DNA from: SLDF01 sp964537925
Lineage (GTDB): Bacteria; Bacteroidota; Bacteroidia; Chitinophagales; Saprospiraceae
Direction of reading: 5' to 3'
Length of the DNA stretch: 64,000 nt
Assembly (NCBI GenBank): GCA_964537925.1
Contig: CAZICV010000001.1
Coordinates: 372,001 to 436,000, forward strand
Part shown: positions 44,753-53,801 of the stretch, piece after piece
Layout: each line of letters opens with the position of its first letter
How positions within the stretch are numbered: position 1 is the stretch's first letter
Position numbers and translations under genes: made by a program
Notes under the pieces: model-generated
The model's input: only the letters and a program-made list of their open reading frames with translations
What the model was told of the DNA's origin: nothing
Database searches by the model: none

Positions 44753-44851
44753 TTTTTGATTATTTTTGAAAATTAATTCAATTATATAATCTATAGTGTT
44801 AATTTATCGATACTTAAATACCTCTTATTTTAGAATTAAAATCAATCCAAA

Positions 44852-47800
44852 ATGCGCGAAGTCGCTCCCGCCATCACCACAACCGTCCCCCTCACCCTAC
44901 GCATCCTGCCGGCCGTCAACTTTGCCCTGCAGCAGAACGATGTGGCCGTCATCCGGGAGCTGGTCGTCACCAATACCTCCGGGAGCGACTGGCAGCAAGT
45001 CACCGTAGAGATCACGTCAGAGCCGGACTGCACCCTGCCCTGGAAGCAGACCCTGGAATCCCTGCAGGCAGGAGAAAGCCGCGACCTGCGCCTGTATCCC
45101 CTGCAGATCTCGTCCCGCTACCTGGCCGAGCTGACAGAGAAGATCACCGGCCACCTCACGGTCACCGTCTCCGCCGACGGAGCGGAAGTATACCGGACCC
45201 ACTGCCCCATCGAGCTGCTGGCCTACGACCAGTGGAACGGCGTGGGCCTGCTACCCGAGATGCTGGCCGCCTTCATCACCCCCAATCACCCCGATATACC
45301 CGGCATCATCCGCAAGGCCGCCGATATACTCGGTCAGTGGACCGACAGTCCCTCCTTCGACGAATACCAGAGCCGCAACCCCAACCGTGTGCGCCAGCAG
45401 ATGGCCGCCATATATGAAGCCATCGCCGGGCTCGGACTGGTCTACAGCTCCGTACCCGCCAGCTTCGAGGAGAGCGGGCAGCGCGTGCGGCTGGCCGATA
45501 CGATCTTCGCCCACCGCCTGGCCAACTGCCTGGACATGTCGCTGCTCTACGCAGCCTGCCTCGAAGCAGTCGGCATCCACCCGCTCATACTCATCGTCAG
45601 GGGACATGCATTCGCCGGCGCATGGCTCGTGGACGAGTCTTTCCCCGACCCTGTCAACGACGATCCCTCTCTCATCACCAAGCGCACGGTACCCGGTATC
45701 AGCGAGATAGTAGTCGTCGAATCCACCTGTATGAACACAGGCAGCCGGGCCGTACCATTCGAAGAAGCCGTACAGCTCGCGGACCGAAAAATAACGGATA
45801 CGGATACATTTGTGCTCTTCCTGGATGTGAAGCGGGCCAGGCACGGCAAGATCCGTCCGCTCCCCCTGCGCATAGCGACCGCAGGCGGCTGGGAGATCAG
45901 GGAAGAGGTACAGACCGGTCGCGGACCCGCGCTGTCGCCTCAGGAAGTGGCCTACGGCGACCAACTGGAACAGGCGGCAGGCAGCGAGATCACCAAGCAG
46001 CAGCTATGGGAGCGCAAACTGCTGGACCTGAGTCTGCGCAATACCCTGCTCAATGTCCGCATGACCAGGAGCATGATCCAGTTCATGACGGCCCATCTCG
46101 GTCAGCTCGAAGATGCCCTGGCCGACGGCAAGGAGTTTGAAATACTACCACGCCCCGCTGACTGGGACGACGGTATGCGCGACGCCGGGCTGCACCGCGC
46201 CCTGCACCAGGCCGATCCCCTCGCCGAACTGGTCAATCACGAGCTCTCCCACCACCGCATACGCACCTACCTGGCCGATGCAGAGCTGCTGCCCGCACTG
46301 ACCAATGTGTACCGCTCCTCCCGCGTCGCCATGGAAGAGAACGGCGCCAATACCCTCTACATAGGGCTCGGTATGCTCAGGTGGTATGAGACACCTGCGA
46401 GCGAACGCCCGCGGTTTGCCCCGATCCTGCTCCTGCCCGTAGAGATCATCCGTAAGTCCGCCCGCAAAGGATACGTGATCCGCAGCCGGGAAGAAGAGAC
46501 CGTCATGAATATCACCCTCCTCGAAATGCTGCGCCAGGACTTCGGCATCTCCGCCACGGGGTTGAAGACCCTGCCCAGGGACGAGAGCGGGATCGATGTA
46601 CGGAAGGTATTCAACAAGATCCGGCAGACCGTGATGGCCATGCCGCGATGGGATGTAGAAGAGCAGGCCATACTGGGCACATTCTCCTTCAGCAAGTTCA
46701 TCCTCTGGAACGATATCCACAACAACGCGGACAAGCTGGCCAGGAACCCGGTCGTAGCCAGCCTCATGTCAGGCAAGCTGGAATGGCAGGCCCGGCAAAG
46801 CGCTACCGCCGAGGAGATCAAAGACGAACACCTGCACCCGGCGGGTATCGCCCTGCCGGTCAGCACGGACGCTTCGCAACTGCAGGCGATCTGGGCTTCC
46901 GGCCAGGACCAGAGCTTTGTACTGCACGGCCCGCCCGGTACGGGCAAATCACAGACCATCACCAATATCATCGCCAATACGCTCTACGCGGGCAAACGCG
47001 TACTGTTCGTAGCGGCCAAGAAAGCCGCCCTCGACGTGGTGGAAAGCCGGCTCGAATCGATCGGGCTGGGTCCCTTCTGCCTCGAACTGCACTCCAACAA
47101 GGCAAAAAAATCGGCCGTGCTGGAACAGTTGAAGGCAGCGACCGAAATAGCTTACCGCTCCTCCCCGGAAGGCTTTGAGCTGGAAGCCAACCGGTTGTTT
47201 GAACTGCGCAACGACCTGAATCGCTATGTAGAGGCGCTGCACAGGAAGCATCCGTCGGGCTACTCGCTGTACGATCTGTTCACAGCCTATAGCCAGCTCC
47301 CGAAGGGACTCGATCATGTACAACTCCCCGCCTCCTCGATCGCTGAACTGACGCCCGAACGGCTGGCCCGCTGGCAGGAGCTGGCCGAAGAAATGCAGAC
47401 GATCGCGCTGGTGACTGGCTCTCCGCAGGAACATCCGCTGCGGCTCTTCGATACGATGCAGTATGCCCAGTCACTGAGGCAGGAAGTGGCAACCCTCATC
47501 GACCGATACCTCGACCTGCTCGCCCGGGCAGAGCGGCAAACTACAGAAGTCACCAGGCTGCTCCGGCTGGATACCGACGAAGCAATCGATGAGCGGGCAG
47601 TCCCCGAACTGGTCGCCCTGCTGCTGGCGCTACCGGATCTGCCGCCTTCACTCCTGCGCGCGGATACCCTGGAACAGACGCTGGGACAGGTAACCGAGAT
47701 CGCCGCACATGGCCGCGAAAGAGACCGGCTGAAAAGTGATCTGCTGCAGGACTACCACAAGGAGATACTAGCTTATGCAGCCGTACAGGCCCACTCTGAA

Positions 47801-50719
47801 TGGAACATAGCGGCCGACAAGTGGTTTCTCCCGAGATGGCTCCGGCAAAACAAACTGCTCAAGGATATCCGCCGGCACTCAAGGACGGGGAAGACTACCA
47901 AAGAGCAAGTGCCCGGCCTGTTGCAGTCGGTGGCCGGGTTCCAGGAAGAACAGGCCCGTATCGACCAGGCCTCCTGGCTGCCGGGCATACTGGGCTTTCT
48001 CTGGCGACAGGGCGATGCAGACTGGGATCTGGTCGCAGATGCCTGCGAAAAGACCATCGGGCTCAACAGATCAGCCGGCCGGATCAGCGGACCGGCAAAG
48101 CTCAAGGCGTGGCGTGACCGGATGGCAGACGAATGGTCCGAAGGCAGCAAAGCCTATCTCGCCGCCCACCGGCAAGACCTCGAAGCATACCTGCTGCTCC
48201 GCGAACAACTGGCTGCAACCGAAGCAGCGCTGCAAAACCTGCTGGGACTGGACGGCACAACGCTCACCTCGACGGATCGACCCGCCCGGGCCGCCGCTAC
48301 AGTCCTCGCCGTGCAATGGCGTGCGCACCTCGACCGGCTGAGAGACTGGTGCACCTGGAAAAGCACCCGGAGCAGGCTCGTCGAGGCGGGGCTGGACCCA
48401 CTGGTAATACCTTACGAAGAGGGCGTCATACAGCCGCAGCATATCGTACAGCAATACCGGAAAGGACTCTACCGGTCGGCCGCAGAGCATATCCTGCACG
48501 AGACGCCCGAGCTGGTTTCTTTCAGCAGCGATCTCTTCGACGAGCGGATCAGGCGGTTCCGGCGGCTCAAAGAACAATTCGAGGATCTGACCCGCAGGGA
48601 GCTGTACGCCCGGCTTGCCGCCAGGATACCCGACTTCACGCAGGAAGCTTCCCAGAGCTCGGAGATCGGTGTCCTCCAGCGTGCTATCCGCAACAACGGA
48701 CGGGCCATGTCCATCAGGAAGCTCTTTGACCTGATCCCTCACCTGCTGCCCCGCCTGACACCCTGCATGCTCATGAGCCCCATATCGGTGGCACAGTATT
48801 TCGATGCGGATACTTCCATGTTCGACCTGGTGATCTTCGACGAGGCCTCCCAGTTGCCCACCTGCGAAGCAGTCGGCGCCATAGCCCGCGGCAAGCACCT
48901 CATCGTAGTGGGCGACCCCAAACAGATGCCGCCGACCAGTTTCTTCTCTACCAACCAGGTAGATGAAGAAAACATAGAAAAAGAAGACCTGGAGAGTATA
49001 CTGGACGACTGCCTGGCCCTGTCCATGCCTTCGCGCTACCTCCTGTGGCACTACCGCAGCAAGCACGAAAGCCTCATCGCCTTCAGCAATGCCAACTACT
49101 ACGACAACAAGCTGCTGACCTTCCCCTCCACGGACGATATCACCAGCAAGGTGACTTTCGTGCCGGTAGAGGGATTCTACGACAAGGGCAGGACCCGGCA
49201 AAACCCAGCCGAAGCAAAAGCTATCGCGGAAGAAGTCGCCCGCAGGCTCAGCGACCCGGTTCTGAGCCAAAGAAGCATCGGCATCGTCACCTTCAGTTCC
49301 GTGCAGCAGATCCTGGTAGAAGATACGCTAACGGAGCTCTTTGCCGCAGACCCCGGCCTGGAAAGCAAAGCCTACGACCGCGCAGAGCCTCTCTTCGTCA
49401 AAAACCTGGAGAATGTCCAGGGCGACGAGCGCGATGTCATATTGTTCTCCATAGGATATGGCCCGGACAAGACGGGCAAGGTAAGTATGAACTTCGGCCC
49501 GATCAACCGGGCCGGCGGGTGGCGACGCCTCAATGTAGCCGTATCGAGGGCCAGGTACGAGATGAAAGTATTCTCGACGCTGCATGCCGACCAGGTAGAC
49601 CTCAACAGGACCTCTTCGGATGGGGTAGCCGGGCTCAAGGCCTTTCTCGCGTATGCGGAAAAAGGCAAGACGGCGTTACCCCTGCGGACGGCAGGCAGCA
49701 GTATATCCCGCCATACGCTCGAGGACGCCATAGCACAGGACATACGGGCGCGCGGATACGAGGTAGATACCCATATCGGCAGATCCGACTACAGGATAGA
49801 TATCGCCGTGGTAGACAAGCGCGATCCATCCAGGTATATACTCGCCGTACTCACGGACGGGCTGAACTACCGCAATGCAGCTACCTCCAATGACCGGGAG
49901 ATCGTCCAGGTCAATGCACTGCAGATGCTGGGCTGGAACATACACAGGGTCTGGTCCGCCGACTGGTGGGAAAGCCCCGGCAAAGTATTGGACGGGATAC
50001 TGGCAGCTATCGGTAATGCCGAAAAAGCCGGGATAACCGAGAAAGCGCCGGAGCCGGCTCCTGAACAGACCCTGCAGCCGCAGCTTGCGCTGAATAGCCT
50101 CTCAACCACGGTCGAACCTGTAATAGCAGCTACCCGGCGACCGGAGAGACCGGGGCTGGCAGTACCTTACCAGTTGTGCCGGTTGGAGCCCGTGCCCGGT
50201 GCTTCGTCCGATGACTTCCTCCATTTCTCCAATCACCGCAAGGTGATGGAACAGATCGCCCAGGTACTGGCAACCGAGGCGCCGATCAGCAAGGACCTGC
50301 TTTCCAGGAGAGTCCTCTCGGCATGGGGTGCATCGAAGATCGGGACCAGGATCAGCGCTCACTTTGACGAGCTGTTCAAAGAGATGAAGCTGAAAAAAGT
50401 CAAACACGGCGAGCATATCTTCTTCTGGAACCAGGACCAGGATCCCAAAGATTACCAGGTCTACCGGATAGCCGGAACAGATACAGATAGAAGAGACGCC
50501 GATGATCTGCCGCCTGAAGAAGTAGCCGTGGCCGTAAAAGAGATACTGCGCAACCAGATCAGCCTGTCCCGGTCCGACCTGGTATCAGAAACGATGAAAG
50601 CGCTCGGGTACACGCGTACAGGCAGCATACGCCAACAGGCTGCCGAGCATGGCATCAAGTTGGCCGTCAAGCGTGGGTTTGCCCGGGCCTCCGGCGACAG
50701 GGTGACTTACACCGGCTGA
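44852..50719 (+). CDS. Giant DUF4011 / SF1 helicase / Vsr-like nuclease / DUF3320 protein
   Basis: A 1955-residue cytoplasmic protein. Order: a beta-rich N terminus (1-120); a transglutaminase-like region with HRLANCLDMSLLYAACLEAVG (Cys226) and VRGHAFAGAWL (His252); DUF4011 from about 385 (LWERKLLDLSLRNTLLNVR); an SF1 helicase core split by a long coiled insertion, with Walker A GPPGTGKSQ at about 692-700, Walker B FDEASQLP near 1329, VVGDPKQMPPT, and LNVAVSRAR near 1560; a restriction-fold domain (about 1625-1730: GRSDYRIDIAVVD...LTDGLNY) of the Vsr/MTES_1575 kind; and C-terminal DUF3320. Such proteins are frequent in defence islands and can act as single-gene nucleic-acid defence factors, but I do not assign a named system. 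GC-rich, unlike the gaj genes directly upstream. Confidence 0.85.
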   Translation: MREVAPAITTTVPLTLRILPAVNFALQQNDVAVIRELVVTNTSGSDWQQVTVEITSEPDCTLPWKQTLESLQAGESRDLRLYPLQISSRYLAELTEKITGHLTVTVSADGAEVYRTHCPIELLAYDQWNGVGLLPEMLAAFITPNHPDIPGIIRKAADILGQWTDSPSFDEYQSRNPNRVRQQMAAIYEAIAGLGLVYSSVPASFEESGQRVRLADTIFAHRLANCLDMSLLYAACLEAVGIHPLILIVRGHAFAGAWLVDESFPDPVNDDPSLITKRTVPGISEIVVVESTCMNTGSRAVPFEEAVQLADRKITDTDTFVLFLDVKRARHGKIRPLPLRIATAGGWEIREEVQTGRGPALSPQEVAYGDQLEQAAGSEITKQQLWERKLLDLSLRNTLLNVRMTRSMIQFMTAHLGQLEDALADGKEFEILPRPADWDDGMRDAGLHRALHQADPLAELVNHELSHHRIRTYLADAELLPALTNVYRSSRVAMEENGANTLYIGLGMLRWYETPASERPRFAPILLLPVEIIRKSARKGYVIRSREEETVMNITLLEMLRQDFGISATGLKTLPRDESGIDVRKVFNKIRQTVMAMPRWDVEEQAILGTFSFSKFILWNDIHNNADKLARNPVVASLMSGKLEWQARQSATAEEIKDEHLHPAGIALPVSTDASQLQAIWASGQDQSFVLHGPPGTGKSQTITNIIANTLYAGKRVLFVAAKKAALDVVESRLESIGLGPFCLELHSNKAKKSAVLEQLKAATEIAYRSSPEGFELEANRLFELRNDLNRYVEALHRKHPSGYSLYDLFTAYSQLPKGLDHVQLPASSIAELTPERLARWQELAEEMQTIALVTGSPQEHPLRLFDTMQYAQSLRQEVATLIDRYLDLLARAERQTTEVTRLLRLDTDEAIDERAVPELVALLLALPDLPPSLLRADTLEQTLGQVTEIAAHGRERDRLKSDLLQDYHKEILAYAAVQAHSEWNIAADKWFLPRWLRQNKLLKDIRRHSRTGKTTKEQVPGLLQSVAGFQEEQARIDQASWLPGILGFLWRQGDADWDLVADACEKTIGLNRSAGRISGPAKLKAWRDRMADEWSEGSKAYLAAHRQDLEAYLLLREQLAATEAALQNLLGLDGTTLTSTDRPARAAATVLAVQWRAHLDRLRDWCTWKSTRSRLVEAGLDPLVIPYEEGVIQPQHIVQQYRKGLYRSAAEHILHETPELVSFSSDLFDERIRRFRRLKEQFEDLTRRELYARLAARIPDFTQEASQSSEIGVLQRAIRNNGRAMSIRKLFDLIPHLLPRLTPCMLMSPISVAQYFDADTSMFDLVIFDEASQLPTCEAVGAIARGKHLIVVGDPKQMPPTSFFSTNQVDEENIEKEDLESILDDCLALSMPSRYLLWHYRSKHESLIAFSNANYYDNKLLTFPSTDDITSKVTFVPVEGFYDKGRTRQNPAEAKAIAEEVARRLSDPVLSQRSIGIVTFSSVQQILVEDTLTELFAADPGLESKAYDRAEPLFVKNLENVQGDERDVILFSIGYGPDKTGKVSMNFGPINRAGGWRRLNVAVSRARYEMKVFSTLHADQVDLNRTSSDGVAGLKAFLAYAEKGKTALPLRTAGSSISRHTLEDAIAQDIRARGYEVDTHIGRSDYRIDIAVVDKRDPSRYILAVLTDGLNYRNAATSNDREIVQVNALQMLGWNIHRVWSADWWESPGKVLDGILAAIGNAEKAGITEKAPEPAPEQTLQPQLALNSLSTTVEPVIAATRRPERPGLAVPYQLCRLEPVPGASSDDFLHFSNHRKVMEQIAQVLATEAPISKDLLSRRVLSAWGASKIGTRISAHFDELFKEMKLKKVKHGEHIFFWNQDQDPKDYQVYRIAGTDTDRRDADDLPPEEVAVAVKEILRNQISLSRSDLVSETMKALGYTRTGSIRQQAAEHGIKLAVKRGFARASGDRVTYTG

Positions 50720-50819
50720 AAAGGATCGGAAGGATAGTAAAACAGTCTTGCAGGGTAAGTATGCCTGGAACTAGGAATCCGTTCAGACCCTGCAGCCCAA
50801 AAGTCCAGAACCGGGGCTC

Positions 50820-50857
50820 GCAAATCCCGCAAAAAGTCCGTATCTTTTAAAGATAGG
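50820..50857 (+). repeat. Dispersed repeat, copy 1
   Basis: Shares 37 of 38 bases with copy 2 at 53599-53636. The core AAAGTCCGTATCTTTTAAAG continues into GATAGG and contains a palindrome with 7-base arms around one central base (TATCTTT-T-AAAGATA). It lies between the giant helicase gene and the toxin remnant. Confidence 0.8.
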
Positions 50858-50879
50858 CTATACCCATACAGCTGACCCG

Positions 50880-51066
50880 CTATGCTAAATAGTGATACCT
50901 GCACTGCAGGATCACCACAGCTTCTTTGTCTACGGTATATACCAGCCTGTGTTCAAGGTTGATCCTCCGCAACCAAAAGCCCGAAAGATTCTCCGAAGCA
51001 ACTCGGGCTTACCTGTACCTTCAAAGGGAGTACGCACGATCTCTTGGGGGCTATTGACCTTTTTCA
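50880..51066 (-). pseudogene. yoeB: Frameshifted remnant of a YoeB-type toxin gene
   Basis: On the minus strand one frame gives DEAILKKVNSPQEIVRTPFEGTGKPELLR. A frame shifted by one base then continues ENLSGFWLRRINLEHRLVYTV and VILQCRYHYLA up to the stop at 50880-50882. Together these match the C-terminal three quarters of the YoeB mRNA interferase, including its Arg and terminal His-Tyr active-site residues. One missing G near 50991 breaks the frame, and the first 20 or so residues of YoeB are absent; the region appears joined to the end of the antitoxin gene. No intact toxin can be made from this locus. Confidence 0.8.
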
Positions 51067-51318
51067 GTATGGCTTCGTCTGTTTCTGCCCTATGCCTTCA
51101 CCCCATTTATATTGCTCAACCGCCCTCTGCAGCCGCCTGGCATTTTTGGGTGACTTCATCAGGTGAAATGTTTCCATGAGGCTCTCATAGTCGGACTCCG
51201 AAAGCACGACGATGTTCTCTCCTCCCGTACGGGTGACATACAAAGGCGTATGGTGCTTAAACACCTTATCCAGGTATGCCTTCAGGTTCTGCCGGAAATC
51301 GGAATAAGCAACAATCAT
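51064..51318 (-). CDS. yefM: YefM-type antitoxin (Phd/YefM family)
   Basis: An 84-residue antitoxin with the YefM N-terminal DNA-binding fold: AYSDFRQNLKAYLDKVFKHHTPLYVTRTGGENIVVLSESDYESLMETFHLMKSPKNARRL. YefM normally binds YoeB through its C terminus and represses its own promoter. The start at 51318 (MIVAYSDF) is favoured; an ATG two codons upstream is possible, and the frame stays open to 51399. The C-terminal residues after KWGEGIGQKQ resemble sequence from inside the toxin gene, so the natural end may be lost by a fusion deletion. Its partner gene downstream is decayed. Confidence 0.82.
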   Translation of the reverse strand: MIVAYSDFRQNLKAYLDKVFKHHTPLYVTRTGGENIVVLSESDYESLMETFHLMKSPKNARRLQRAVEQYKWGEGIGQKQTKPY

Positions 51319-51751
51319 AACCATAAAGATTATTAAAAGTATCCAATTTGCACAATATTGGCTACGGATAAAAAACCTTCGCATTTCATGGCCCGCCACC
51401 AGGATCGCTTGCCGTCTATGAAGCGCCTGTCAAAAATGCCGCCCCTCATCCCTCCTCCGGATATAAATACACCGAAATAGCCGGATCACGCAGAGACGTG
51501 ACACAAACCCAAAATATTTATTCCCATCCAACCCAAAGCTTAAAGATATTTCCCTATGTTTGGCTAACAGCTCCCCCTCGCTGGTTTGGATCCGGGTGAT
51601 ACCACCCACCCCTTTTGCCCTCCCCCTACAAGGCAATACATCGTCTTGCGCAATACTGCGGGTGCATCGTCGCACACCGGGACTGCCAGTTTTTTCCATG
51701 TGATGTCCGGTAAAAACCAATTTCATTCATACCCAATTAAATCACAGATCA
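51319..51751. other. Intergenic region without a supported gene
   Basis: A 433-base gap between the divergent antitoxin and PI-PLC-like genes. Small open frames here have no protein-like features. AT-rich DNA just upstream of the antitoxin start probably holds its promoter, but no consensus element stands out, and none was found for the phospholipase-like gene. Confidence 0.5.
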
Positions 51752-53506
51752 ATGGAAACAATTGAGTTTGGCCTCGCGCTCAAATACGACTCAGGGCGCT
51801 CGCCGGCGGTGGCGACCAACGGGACCGTAGTCGTAGAAGTACACAATTCGGAGGCATCGTCCGACATGTGGTATCATATCGGTACCATCCGGGAAGCTAC
51901 TATCGAGTGGGGACCCAGTATCAAATACAGCAGCGGCTACAACCCTGCCGTAGCCGTGCGCAACGACGGCACCGTCATAGAAGTACACGAGACCAGCAAT
52001 GTGCTCACCAACTCGATGTACTATAAGATCGGCAAGATCAACGGCAACAGGATCGACTGGTGGGGCAGCGACCAGAAGTACGACTCGGGCAGGCAACCCA
52101 GCATAGCGGTCAATGATAAGGGAGTCGTCGTCGAAGTGCACAAATCCCAGTCCTTCGACAAGCTCTACTATCGTGTCGGCCAGATCGAGGGCAACAAGAT
52201 CTCCTGGGGCGACAGCCACCAGTACGACAGCGGCGTGACGCCCTCCGTCGCGATCAACAACAGCGGTCAGATAGTCGAAGTACACAAGTCGGAGTGGCGC
52301 GACAAACTGTTCTATCATACCGGTCTCATCAGCAGCGGCAGGAAGATCCAGTGGAGCGGCAGCCGCGAGTACCAGGATGGCGTCAGCCCCAGTGTCGGCC
52401 TGACTGCCGACGGCAGGGTAGTCGAAGTACACTCCTCCGAAGGCATTACCGGGCTGTGGCAGCTCAGCGGCGTACTCCACGGGGATACCATCACCTGGAG
52501 CGGCTCCTCCAACTTTGACTCCGGCGCTTCCCCGCGGGTAGCTGTCTCTTCCGACGGACGTGCTTCCGTACAGGTCCACCAGGGTGACTTCTACGGACTT
52601 TGGTACTCCAACAGCCGCCTCATGGATACGGCCAACTTCATGTCCAACCTATTGCCGGTCACAGGTTCACTTCCGCTCAGGAAGATGGTACTCCCGGCAG
52701 CCCATGATGCCGGTATGTACACCCACGGGATCAGCAGCCTGGGCAAGACACAGGACCTCAGCATCTACGGGCAGCTGAAGGCCGGGGTACGCTACTTTGA
52801 CCTCCGCGTGGACGGGAACCTTAATATCTGCCACGGCCCCATAACCGGACCACCACTGGAAGATGTGGTCAACGATGTGCAGCGTTTTTACAACGAAGGC
52901 CATCACGAACTGGCGATCCTCAAGTTCTCACACTTTGACAACTTCAGCCAGGATGCCTATAGCCGCATGAGGCGAATGATCAGCAACTCCCTCGGCCAGT
53001 GGCTCTTCACCAATATGCCGGGAGGCATATCCAGGCTGGCAGACGTAACCATGTCTACTTATATCGGCAGCAAGGGCAGCATCCTGGTAGTCGTTGACGA
53101 TAACTGGGCCATCGATTACCCACAGGCGGGCTTCTGGGTATACCGGGACTGGAACTCCGGCAACCCGAGGCAAGGGTCGCTCACCGTATTCGACCAGTAT
53201 TCCAACACGACCAGCTATGAGGATATGAAAAAAGACCAGCTGCAGAAGCTGGCCGACTTCAATGGCAAGTGCAAAAATGACTCTTCCGTACCCTGCGACC
53301 TCTTCCTGCTCTCCTGGACACTCACCCCCATAACCGCCGTATGGCTCTATGCCAAAGAAGCCAACCGGCAACTCGGCGCAGTGATGTCCTTCCAGCAGCC
53401 CAACAAAGCCGGCTTTTTTGCCAACCTGCTGTATCTCGACTATGTACAGTATGCGCGGCCCACGTTTATAGCGGACATACTGACGAAGCGGTACAACCGC
53501 TCTTGA
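51752..53506 (+). CDS. PI-PLC X-domain protein with N-terminal tandem repeats
   Basis: A 584-residue protein. Residues about 10-295 form five complete and one partial repeat of about 48-50 residues, each with Y-(D/S)-S-G-x-x-P-(A/S)-(V/I)-A and V-(V/I)-E-V-H, probably a beta-propeller. Residues about 300-584 resemble phosphatidylinositol-specific phospholipase C: VLPAAHDAG (His318), FDLRVDG (Arg352) and NICHGP (His361) correspond to the two catalytic histidines and the arginine. It has no signal peptide or lipobox, which is unusual because bacterial PI-PLCs are mostly exported. The preceding gap has no evident promoter; a terminator follows. Confidence 0.82.
   Translation: METIEFGLALKYDSGRSPAVATNGTVVVEVHNSEASSDMWYHIGTIREATIEWGPSIKYSSGYNPAVAVRNDGTVIEVHETSNVLTNSMYYKIGKINGNRIDWWGSDQKYDSGRQPSIAVNDKGVVVEVHKSQSFDKLYYRVGQIEGNKISWGDSHQYDSGVTPSVAINNSGQIVEVHKSEWRDKLFYHTGLISSGRKIQWSGSREYQDGVSPSVGLTADGRVVEVHSSEGITGLWQLSGVLHGDTITWSGSSNFDSGASPRVAVSSDGRASVQVHQGDFYGLWYSNSRLMDTANFMSNLLPVTGSLPLRKMVLPAAHDAGMYTHGISSLGKTQDLSIYGQLKAGVRYFDLRVDGNLNICHGPITGPPLEDVVNDVQRFYNEGHHELAILKFSHFDNFSQDAYSRMRRMISNSLGQWLFTNMPGGISRLADVTMSTYIGSKGSILVVVDDNWAIDYPQAGFWVYRDWNSGNPRQGSLTVFDQYSNTTSYEDMKKDQLQKLADFNGKCKNDSSVPCDLFLLSWTLTPITAVWLYAKEANRQLGAVMSFQQPNKAGFFANLLYLDYVQYARPTFIADILTKRYNRS
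51782..52620 (+). repeat. Tandem repeat region inside the PI-PLC-like gene
   Basis: Six units of roughly 140-150 bases encoding the KYDSGxxPxxA...VVEVHxS motif. Protein similarity between units is clear, while DNA identity is moderate, so the duplication is old. The sixth unit is degenerate. Confidence 0.8.
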
Positions 53507-53533
53507 CCCGTGTCCGGACCCGATAGGTGATCA

Positions 53534-53561
53534 GCGGAGGGCTTCACAGGAGGCCCTCCGC
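53534..53561 (+). terminator. Rho-independent terminator after the PI-PLC-like gene
   Basis: Nine-base stem GCGGAGGGC/GCCCTCCGC with a 10-base loop, followed by ATTTG, 28 bases after the stop codon. Confidence 0.7.
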
Positions 53562-53598
53562 ATTTGACACAGGCACGGCAGAGACCTGACCCGGATTT

Positions 53599-53636
53599 GC
53601 AGATCCCGCAAAAAGTCCGTATCTTTTAAAGATAGG
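53599..53636 (+). repeat. Dispersed repeat, copy 2
   Basis: Thirty-eight bases identical to copy 1 except for one base. It lies between the terminator of the PI-PLC-like gene and the start of the choloylglycine-hydrolase-family gene. The rest of the 295-base gap shows no gene. Confidence 0.8.
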
Positions 53637-53801
53637 GCATAGTGATCCGTCGCCACCCGATACCGCCGTATAGACCCTCACTGCGACAAAAGACGTTGCC
53701 ACCCGCCAGAAAGTACCGCAGTTTACGCGTCTGATCAGTAACTTTAAAGGCCTGCGGTATGAAACCACCGGCACACATAGCTACGCATCAAGACGCTCCT
53801 C

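Noticed and set aside
40500..44850. Insertion sequence or integrase at the island borders
   Set aside because: No transposase, integrase, terminal inverted repeat or obvious target duplication could be seen at either edge.
48071..49270. A 399-codon open frame on the minus strand opposite the giant helicase gene
   Set aside because: It is a shadow of the GC-rich coding sequence. Its translation has no domain pattern, and the plus-strand frame has conserved helicase motifs throughout.
50892..51179. Plus-strand 95-codon frame over the antitoxin-toxin remnant
   Set aside because: It is antisense to clearly recognisable YoeB and YefM sequence.
51782..52620. CRISPR-like periodicity
   Set aside because: The regular spacing comes from protein repeats in a coding frame, and the DNA units are not identical. 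No CRISPR array was seen anywhere.
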